Assembly: GCA_910577175.1 (NCBI GenBank)
Contig: CAJTLU010000025.1
Coordinates: 1-10,382 of the forward strand
Direction: 5' to 3'
DNA: 10,382 bases
Source: an uncultured Lachnospiraceae bacterium
GTDB lineage: Bacteria > Bacillota > Clostridia > Lachnospirales > Lachnospiraceae
A model generated the notes under the pieces. That model ran no database searches. It was not told where the DNA came from and saw only the letters and a program-made list of their open reading frames with translations. Below, piece by piece: positions 6,170 to 10,382 of this stretch. The translations under genes and the position numbers were made by a program. Numbering within the stretch: the first letter of the stretch is position 1; every line of letters begins with the position of its first letter.

Positions 6170-7129
6170 TTATTCATCACTGGGATTTAAGCGCAGTCCC
6201 AATTCTTTTAACTTGGCAAGTACCTCTTCCAATGACTTGCGGCCTAAGTTACGAACCTTCATCATGTCTTCAGAGGTCTTGTTGGTAAGCTCTTCAACAG
6301 TATTGATGCCCGCCCTCTTCAGGCAGTTATAAGAACGAACCGACAACTCCAGTTCATCAATACTCATTTCAAGTACCTTTTCTTTTTCATCATCTTCTTT
6401 CTCTACCATAACTTCCGCAGTCTTGGCATTTTCCGACAAGTCAATGAAAAGGCTTAAGTGTTCGCTGAGTACTTTTGCAGCCAAACTTACCGCTTCGTCC
6501 GGAACCAGCGTCCCATTGGTATACACATCCAGCGTAAGTTTGTCAAAATCTGTAATCTGACCTACACGGGTATTTTCTACCGTAACATTCACTCTCTCCA
6601 CCGGCGTATAAATGGAATCAACTGCAATCACACCGATAGGTAAATCTTCATTCTTGTTTTTATCGGCACTGATGTAGCCTCTGCCTCTGGTAATGGTGAG
6701 TTCCATGTATAACTTCGTGTCCTTGCCGCCGCTTAAAGTGGCAATCACCAAATCCGGATTCAAAATCTCAATATCCTGGTCAGCCTGAATATCCGAAGCT
6801 CTTACCACGCCTTCCCCGTCATACTCGATATAAGCAATCTTCGGTTCATTCGTTTCGCTGGTATTCCTAATGGCAAGACTCTTGATATTCATAATAATCT
6901 CGGTTACATCTTCTTTCACGCCGGGTATAGAACTGAATTCATGCAGCACTCCTTCGATTTTAACCTGGCTTACCGCCGCACCGGGTAAAGAAGAAAGCAT
7001 AATTCTTCTAAGAGAATTACCAAGTGTGATACCGTAGCCTCTTTCCAAAGGCTCTACCACAAATCTGCCATACTTTTTGTCTTCAGAAATTTCAGCAACC
7101 TCAATATTGGGTCTTTCAAAATCAAACAC
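6170..7129 (-). CDS. rpoA: DNA-directed RNA polymerase subunit alpha
   Basis: 319 residues, the standard length, from a GTG start at 7129 preceded by AAAGGAGGG at 9-base spacing. The N-terminal domain (about 1-230) includes the dimerisation and assembly block LERGYGITLGNSLRRIMLSS at about 28-47. The C-terminal domain begins near 250 and contains SVRSYNCLKRAGI with R265, the residue that contacts the promoter UP element and activators, and then KVRNLGRKSLEEV. The alpha dimer scaffolds beta and beta-prime assembly. It lies 38 bases after rpsD. The acidic interdomain linker (KEDDEKEK, about 245-252) is ordinary for the family. Nothing is truncated or odd. Confidence 0.98.
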   Translation of the reverse strand: MFDFERPNIEVAEISEDKKYGRFVVEPLERGYGITLGNSLRRIMLSSLPGAAVSQVKIEGVLHEFSSIPGVKEDVTEIIMNIKSLAIRNTSETNEPKIAYIEYDGEGVVRASDIQADQDIEILNPDLVIATLSGGKDTKLYMELTITRGRGYISADKNKNEDLPIGVIAVDSIYTPVERVNVTVENTRVGQITDFDKLTLDVYTNGTLVPDEAVSLAAKVLSEHLSLFIDLSENAKTAEVMVEKEDDEKEKVLEMSIDELELSVRSYNCLKRAGINTVEELTNKTSEDMMKVRNLGRKSLEEVLAKLKELGLRLNPSDE

Positions 7130-7167
7130 TGCAAATACCCTCCTTTACGAACAATTTATATTACAGC

Positions 7168-7761
7168 TTATTTGGAATACAATTCGACAATAAGCATCTC
7201 ATTTACGGGAACATCAATCTGTTCTCTGGTAGGAAGTGCTTTTACAGTTCCTTTGAGGCCTTCGATATCTACGTCCATCCATTCAGGAAACAGCCTTCCT
7301 GCGGTTACTTCCACGATATCTTTGTATCTCTGTAAGGATTTGGATTTCTCCCTGATTTCGATTACATCACCAGCTTTTACTAAATAGGAGGGTATGCTGA
7401 CTCTTTTTCCGTTTACAAGCACATGCTTATGTCCTACAACCTGTCTTGCTTCTCTTCTGGTTCTTGCAAAACCCATTCTGAAAACAATATTGTCCAGTCT
7501 GCTTTCCAGTAAAACCATCAGATTCTCACCGGTCATGCCTTTCATCCGGTCAGCTTTTTTATAGTAATTCCTGAAAGGCTTCTCCAAAACACCATAAATG
7601 AATTTTGCCTTCTGTTTCTCTCTCATCTGAAGGCCGTATTCACTCATCTTCTTACCAGCCCTTGCGGAAGTCCTGTTGGACTTCTTGTCATATCCCAGAT
7701 ATGCGGGCTCCAATCCTAAATTTCTGCATCTTTTTAATACCGGTACTCTATTTACTGCCAT
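7168..7761 (-). CDS. rpsD: 30S ribosomal protein S4
   Basis: 197 residues, normal for S4, the primary 16S rRNA-binding protein that nucleates the 30S body and helps govern decoding accuracy. The S4 RNA-binding domain covers about residues 87-150 (ESRLDNIVFRMGFARTRREARQVVGH, then VLVNGKRVSIPSYLVKAGD). The N-terminus (MAVNRVPVLKRCRNLGLEP) has a single cysteine and lacks the four-cysteine zinc knuckle, so this is the zinc-free form. An AAAGGAA site supports the ATG at 7761. It is co-directional between rpsK and rpoA, as in the alpha operon of Clostridia, but is preceded by an unusually long structured gap of 189 bases. S4 autoregulates its operon in several bacteria, which makes that gap a likely control site. 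Confidence 0.97.
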   Translation of the reverse strand: MAVNRVPVLKRCRNLGLEPAYLGYDKKSNRTSARAGKKMSEYGLQMREKQKAKFIYGVLEKPFRNYYKKADRMKGMTGENLMVLLESRLDNIVFRMGFARTRREARQVVGHKHVLVNGKRVSIPSYLVKAGDVIEIREKSKSLQRYKDIVEVTAGRLFPEWMDVDIEGLKGTVKALPTREQIDVPVNEMLIVELYSK

Positions 7762-7950
7762 GTCAATAAATTCCTTTCCACAGGGTCCATGCCCCAGACT
7801 ATTGTTTACAGCCTCACGCTACGCGGGCTTTCTTCCAACTTGTTAAAAAATTCGACGGAGAATGCACGGTTTTTGGGCATTCTCCCGCGTGAGATATAGA
7901 ACTTCTTCACGAAGCAGCCCTTGCTGCGAGTGTTAGAGGTTCTTCTCACG
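7762..7950 (-). promoter_or_regulatory. Structured intercistronic leader upstream of rpsD, candidate S4 control element
   Basis: Reading the reverse strand from the rpsK stop: a long stem pairs 7939-7951 with 7887-7902 (GCGTGAGA/TCTCACGC plus AGAAC/GTTCT, with a three-base bulge at 7895-7897). It encloses a hairpin GCAGC-AAGG-GCTGC (7914-7927). Next comes a 9-bp hairpin GGAGAATGC/GCATTCTCC (7857-7865 with 7877-7885), with T6 beginning five bases after it. A later segment (7813-7827) can pair with 7884-7893 and so competes with the first stem. Mutually exclusive helices of this kind suit attenuation or S4 feedback. No promoter was recognised, and no known RNA family could be confirmed by eye. 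Confidence 0.55.
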
Positions 7951-8352
7951 CTATACGCGGCGTCTCTTAGGAGGACGGCAGCCATTGTGGGGAACCGGAG
8001 TTACGTCGCGGATACTTGTCACTTCAAGACCACATGCCTGAAGCGCACGGATTGCGGCTTCACGGCCTGAACCGGGACCTTTCACAAATACGTCTACTGT
8101 CTTTAATCCATGGATTAAAGCAGCTTTTGTAGCAGTTTCTGCTGCCATCTGTGCTGCATACGGAGTAGATTTCCTTGAACCTCTAAATCCAAGACCACCG
8201 GCGCTTGCCCAGCTAAGGGCATTTCCTTCAGTATCTGTCAATGTAACAATGGTATTGTTAAAAGAAGACTGAATGTGTGCCTGTCCACGTTCAACGTTTT
8301 TCTTTACGCGCTTTTTAGCGACTTTTCTATTAGCTGTTACTTTCTTAGCCAT
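7951..8352 (-). CDS. rpsK: 30S ribosomal protein S11
   Basis: 133 residues, with the lysine-rich N-terminus (MAKKVTANRKVAKKRVKKNVERG), the core AHIQSSFNNTIVTLTDTEGN, the GFRGSRKSTPYAAQ block at about 55-68, and the invariant C-terminal run DVTPVPHNGCRPPKRRRV. S11 lines the 30S platform near the E site and contacts the mRNA Shine-Dalgarno helix. The ribosome binding site (AGTAGGTTAG) is weaker than its neighbours, and the gene may rely on readthrough from rpsM 37 bases upstream. The stop codon TAG overlaps the first base of the predicted rpsD-leader stem. Confidence 0.97.
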   Translation of the reverse strand: MAKKVTANRKVAKKRVKKNVERGQAHIQSSFNNTIVTLTDTEGNALSWASAGGLGFRGSRKSTPYAAQMAAETATKAALIHGLKTVDVFVKGPGSGREAAIRALQACGLEVTSIRDVTPVPHNGCRPPKRRRV

Positions 8353-8389
8353 TTAAACTAACCTACTTTCTCAAAATTGTTTGCAGTTC

Positions 8390-8761
8390 CTATTTTTTCT
8401 TGTTCGCAACAGTCCTCTTGGGACCTTTTCTGGTTCTTGCGTTGGTCTTTGTCTTCTGTCCGCGAACCGGAAGTCCTTTACGGTGACGAACGCCGCGATA
8501 GCACCCGATTTCCTGTAATCTCTTGATGTTTAATGCGATTTCTCTTCTCAAATCACCTTCCACCGTGACATCAAGTTTTTCGATTGCTTCACTGATTTTC
8601 TTTACTTCTTCATCTGTCAGTTCCCTTACACGGGTATCAGGATTTACACCTGCTTCTGTCAAAATCTTGTTTGAAGTTGTCCTGCCGATTCCATAAATAT
8701 ACGTCAGACCAATTTCGACACGTTTTTCCCTAGGTAAATCAACACCTGCGATACGAGCCAT
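8390..8761 (-). CDS. rpsM: 30S ribosomal protein S13
   Basis: 123 residues, full length. It starts MARIAGVDLPREKRVEIGLTYIYGIG and has a helix-hairpin-helix-like region, the block YRGVRHRKGLPVRGQKTKTNARTRKGP at about 93-119, and a basic lysine tail. S13 sits in the 30S head and bridges to the large subunit and the P-site tRNA. The ATG at 8761 follows a good GGAGGAAA site at about 5-base spacing. It lies 37 bases before rpsK. Upstream, 341 bases separate it from rpmJ, which is long for this operon. Confidence 0.97.
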   Translation of the reverse strand: MARIAGVDLPREKRVEIGLTYIYGIGRTTSNKILTEAGVNPDTRVRELTDEEVKKISEAIEKLDVTVEGDLRREIALNIKRLQEIGCYRGVRHRKGLPVRGQKTKTNARTRKGPKRTVANKKK

Positions 8762-9102
8762 TTACGTTTCCTCCATCTTTCTTTGCGTTGCTGCTTTGCG
8801 CACACAAATAATAGTTACTAAGTTGATTGGGGCATTCGCCCAATCGGACGTTTCCTGTTCAATCCGATCTTTCCCGCCGAAACATAGAATTTGTCAGTTT
8901 CCGTACTTTGGAACCTTTAAATTCTTTTCGTCGTGGTATCAACAAGTAATCTCCCGTAAGCCCTTCCATTATATATAAATTACAGTTTCCCCTTTGTCCG
9001 CGGTATGTTAAAAACATGCGGAGCGGACAGGCGGAAAATGTACTTTCAGCCGCATACAATAATGGGACAAGAACTCACACACCCAAATCTCTGGGCCGGT
9101 GA
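8762..9102 (-). other. Long rpmJ-rpsM intercistronic gap, no gene recognised
   Basis: No convincing gene lies in these 341 bases. A 66-codon reverse frame (8859-9059) lacks a ribosome binding site and resembles nothing I know. Two hairpins are visible for a reverse-strand RNA: GTCCGC/GCGGAC with an inner ATGTT/AACAT helix (8996-9028), and GATTGGG/CCCAATC capped by GAAT (8825-8845). An AT-rich TATAAT-like word near 8970-8980 has no matching -35. The stretch may be an untranslated spacer with processing or regulatory hairpins. Confidence 0.4.
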
Positions 9103-9216
9103 TTATCCTTGTCTCTGTTTGTGTTTCGGATTTTCACAGATTACTCTGATACGCCCTTTTCTTTTAATGATTTTGCATTTTTCGCAAATCGGTTTTACTG
9201 ATGATCTAACCTTCAC
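9103..9216 (-). CDS. rpmJ: 50S ribosomal protein L36, zinc-binding form
   Basis: A 37-residue protein from a GTG start at 9216: MKVRSSVKPICEKCKIIKRK at the start and PKHKQRQG at the end. This is the canonical L36. The zinc ribbon ligands C11, C14, C27 and H32 are all present, so it is the zinc-dependent C+ form. L36 is a small late-assembling large-subunit protein. The start is fixed by AAAGGAGGG a few bases upstream. It is the first gene of the operon here, directly after the promoter at 9250-9278. infA, often located just before rpmJ in this group, is absent. In its place the sequence turns into the putative mobile element. Confidence 0.96.
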   Translation of the reverse strand: MKVRSSVKPICEKCKIIKRKGRIRVICENPKHKQRQG

Positions 9217-9249
9217 GTTAAACCCTCCTTTCAAAAAAGACCGTTTTAC

Positions 9250-9278
9250 ATTATAGCATGTAGATACTTCAATTACAA
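9250..9278 (-). promoter_or_regulatory. Promoter of the rpmJ-rpsM-rpsK-rpsD-rpoA-rplQ operon
   Basis: On the reverse strand -35 TTGTAA (9273-9278) and -10 TATAAT (9250-9255) lie 17 bases apart, and the -10 is extended by TGC (TGCTATAAT). It sits about 35 bases upstream of the rpmJ start. A perfect extended -10 at ideal spacing makes this a strong candidate. It would keep the alpha operon expressed regardless of what lies to the right. Confidence 0.78.
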
Positions 9279-9321
9279 GGGTTTTTTTGCTTTTTGTGGA
9301 TTTTTGAAAATTGTAACATTA

Positions 9322-9363
9322 AATGCGAAAGGAAGCGAAAGCCTCCCGACGCATTATTTTTTT
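9322..9363 (+). terminator. Plus-strand intrinsic terminator-like hairpin at the mobile-element edge
   Basis: AATGCG (9322-9327) pairs with CGCATT (9350-9355). An inner helix GGAAGC/GCCTCC, with one A-C mismatch, is closed by a GAAA loop. Seven T (9357-9363) follow in the plus direction. The geometry fits a Rho-independent terminator, yet no plus-strand gene lies to its left. It may be an attenuator, insulate the host operon, or be a relic of the element junction. Confidence 0.55.
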
Positions 9364-9390
9364 ACCACAAAACGGGCAACACTGGCCCCT

Positions 9391-9638
9391 CGGCCATTTT
9401 GTAAAGTCTGTATTTATCGGTGAAGGATAACAAGTTTTAAGTCCGGTTTTTAAGGTGAAAACCGGGCGGCGGTGGAGAGCAGCAACGCCTAAAAAGGCTC
9501 CATGTCGTTCAACAAGTTTCCGGCTTTTAAGGTGAAAGCCGGTACGGTCAAGGCGGCCCAGAAAAAAGACGCCAGCCGGAGCGCGGGAGGCCGGTTGAGA
9601 AGTACCCGCCCGAAAATGCAGATTTTACAAAATGGCCG
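9391..9638 (+). ncRNA. Candidate structured RNA: 25-bp long-range stem enclosing two covarying hairpins
   Basis: Bases 9391-9415 pair with 9614-9638 at all 25 positions. Two of the pairs are G-U wobbles (9406-9623 and 9411-9618) that work only in plus-strand RNA. Inside are two hairpins with an identical seven-base loop TAAGGTG: CCGGTTTT/AAAACCGG (9443-9450 with 9458-9465) and CCGGCTTT/AAAGCCGG (9520-9527 with 9535-9542). A T-A pair in one is C-G in the other, a compensatory change. A small GCCT/AGGC hairpin (9487-9498) lies between them. The structure ends about 20 bases before the ribosome binding site of the helix-turn-helix gene. It could be a leader or a small RNA of the element. A MITE with terminal inverted repeats is an alternative, but no target duplication is visible. 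Confidence 0.5.
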
Positions 9639-9675
9639 GAGTATGCACCCACACCACAAGGAGGTGAGAACGTGA
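9502..9675 (+). CDS. Possible 57-residue basic protein, unrecognised
   Basis: An open frame from ATG 9502 encodes 57 residues beginning MSFNKFPAFKVKAGTVKAA and ending with an Arg/His/Lys-rich tail. Its TGA overlaps the GTG start of the next gene (GTGA), a common sign of translational coupling. A partial site, AAAAAGG, lies 5 bases before the ATG but inside a small hairpin. Against it: the frame lies within a region whose base pairing explains its conservation equally well. A diverged upstream repeat (from about 9429) has a 5-base insertion and a stop, and so is not coding. I do not recognise the product, which may be a leader peptide or a chance frame. Confidence 0.35.
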   Translation: MSFNKFPAFKVKAGTVKAAQKKDASRSAGGRLRSTRPKMQILQNGRSMHPHHKEVRT

Positions 9676-9947
9676 GAAACTACCGATATTTGACGCTGGC
9701 AGACCGCGAGGCGCTGGAGTCCCGCTATCTCAAAGGAGAACGCCCGCAGGATATAGCCGACTCTCTCGGCGTGCATGTGGCGACTATCTACAAGGAGCTG
9801 AAACGCGGGGACACTGGGGATCTCGACTGCAACATGCGGCAGGGCTACAACGCAAAGCTGGCCCAGCTGCGGCTCCAGCAAAACCTCAAACGCCGAGGCA
9901 GCAAGGCCAAACCTGAACAGCAGAAACTTGAAACTGTCACCACATAA
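9672..9947 (+). CDS. Small helix-turn-helix protein resembling the IS30 transposase N-terminal domain
   Basis: 91 residues from a GTG at 9672, preceded by a near-perfect AAGGAGGTGA site. Residues 5-45 (YLTLADREALESRYLKGERP, then QDIADSLGVHVATIYKELKRG) match the HTH_38-type DNA-binding domain of IS30-family transposases, with the recognition helix in VATIYKELKRG. No DDE catalytic domain follows. The protein ends after a basic, glutamine-rich tail, so it is a stand-alone DNA-binding protein and not a transposase. Such small proteins occur in conjugative elements and prophages of Clostridia, where they may act as regulators. Codon use is GC-rich, unlike the ribosomal genes to the left, suggesting transfer. 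It lies 24 bases before the next gene in the same direction. Confidence 0.75.
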   Translation: MRNYRYLTLADREALESRYLKGERPQDIADSLGVHVATIYKELKRGDTGDLDCNMRQGYNAKLAQLRLQQNLKRRGSKAKPEQQKLETVTT

Positions 9948-9971
9948 CGCACAAGAAAGGAACACTCCGCC

Positions 9972-10382
9972 ATGATGTTAGAAGAATTTGAAAAAAGAAC
10001 GGGCTACTTCCCTACCATGGAAGAATACGCAGCGATAGAGAAGGCTTATATGGAATTTAGCGGCGACAAAGACGCCTTTTGCAAAGCCTACAAAAAGAAC
10101 GAGGACGGGATCGCCGAAAGGATCCAGCGCGAGGTGAATATGCAGCACATCAACGTGCAGCGCGAGGCCGAGAAAGCTCAGAAGGCCATGGAAGAACGGA
10201 TCGCAGAACTGGAGAAGGCTCTGGAACGCGAGCAGGAATGGCGGCCCTACGAGGACACCGACAACGTGCAGCAGGCCGACTACACCAGACTGCAAACGGC
10301 TGGAGGCACCCGGACGCTCACCGACGACGAGGCCAAGGATCTGCTTTATGACTGGTACGGCTTCGCCAAGGAGAAGATCAAG
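9972..10382 (+). CDS. Hypothetical mobile-element protein with coiled coil, 3' end beyond the window
   Basis: An open frame runs from ATG 9972 (a second ATG at 9975 is equally possible) to the window edge, 137 codons with no stop. AAAGGAA lies about 10 bases upstream. The start reads MMLEEFEKRTGYFPTMEEYA, and the first 45 residues look like a compact acidic helical domain (FPTMEEYAAIEKAYMEFSGD). Residues about 55-90 are a charged heptad-like helix (EREAEKAQKAMEERIAELEK type), probably a coiled coil. I do not recognise a catalytic motif. Proteins of this style occur in integrative elements of gut Clostridia, but the role is unknown. High G+C in third positions matches the preceding gene and contrasts with the host genes. 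Confidence 0.72.
   Translation, partial: MMLEEFEKRTGYFPTMEEYAAIEKAYMEFSGDKDAFCKAYKKNEDGIAERIQREVNMQHINVQREAEKAQKAMEERIAELEKALEREQEWRPYEDTDNVQQADYTRLQTAGGTRTLTDDEAKDLLYDWYGFAKEKIK

Noticed and set aside
8859..9059. 66-codon reverse frame between rpmJ and rpsM
   Set aside because: No ribosome binding site at its start or at the internal ATG, no recognisable domain, and it overlaps a clear hairpin. Probably chance.
9391..9638. Reading the 25-bp inverted repeats as ends of a MITE
   Set aside because: No target-site duplication is visible, and both imperfect positions are G-U pairs in one RNA strand, which favours an RNA structure. Not fully excluded.
9489..9965. 158-codon reverse frame opposite the HTH gene
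   Set aside because: A shadow. The plus-strand gene has a near-perfect ribosome binding site and a recognisable HTH.
10079..10351. 90-codon plus frame inside the last gene
   Set aside because: Another frame of the open coiled-coil gene, with an Arg/Gly-rich translation typical of an off-frame reading of GC-rich coding DNA.
1..10382. CRISPR arrays, tRNA and rRNA genes
   Set aside because: No regularly spaced direct repeats, no tRNA-like cloverleaf ends and no rRNA-like blocks were seen on either strand.

Overview
The window looks like chromosomal DNA of a Clostridia bacterium (Bacillota), most likely close to Lachnospiraceae. The basis is the alpha ribosomal-protein operon rpmJ-rpsM-rpsK-rpsD-rpoA-rplQ, the ECF-transporter/pseudouridine-synthase block ecfA1-ecfA2-ecfT-truA leading into rplM, an L17 with a large central insertion, and strong AGGAGG-type ribosome binding sites. 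This assignment comes from gene order and protein features, not from a database search.

Layout, left to right. 1-61 is the first 20 codons of rplM on the minus strand, with a near-consensus promoter at 229-257 and a leader of about 160 nt. 270-392 is a very long, almost perfect hairpin repeat between truA and rplM. 393-3673 is the minus-strand operon ecfA1-ecfA2-ecfT-truA, with its own promoter at 3707-3735. A second hairpin repeat (3756-3850) shares an identical 21-base core with the first. 3973-5387 holds two overlapping plus-strand genes, a Nudix hydrolase and a membrane-anchored M15 peptidase, which split the usual rplQ-ecfA1 neighbourhood. A strong terminator (5446-5484) ends the ribosomal operon. 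5502-9216 is the minus-strand operon rpmJ-rpsM-rpsK-rpsD-rpoA-rplQ, driven from a promoter at 9250-9278. A structured leader lies before rpsD.

From about 9300 to the right edge the DNA changes character. It becomes GC-richer and reads on the plus strand. It carries a terminator-like hairpin, a roughly 250-nt stretch with a 25-bp long-range stem enclosing two covarying hairpins, and then a small IS30-like helix-turn-helix protein and a coiled-coil hypothetical protein that runs off the window. This is best read as the edge of an integrated mobile element (conjugative element or prophage) lying just upstream of the rpmJ promoter, where infA would often be found.

How the genes work together: the minus-strand genes supply ribosomal proteins, the RNA polymerase alpha subunit, the shared energising module for vitamin-type ECF importers, and tRNA pseudouridylation. 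The most interesting non-coding signals are the paired hairpin repeats next to promoters, the rpsD leader and the structured region at the mobile-element edge.
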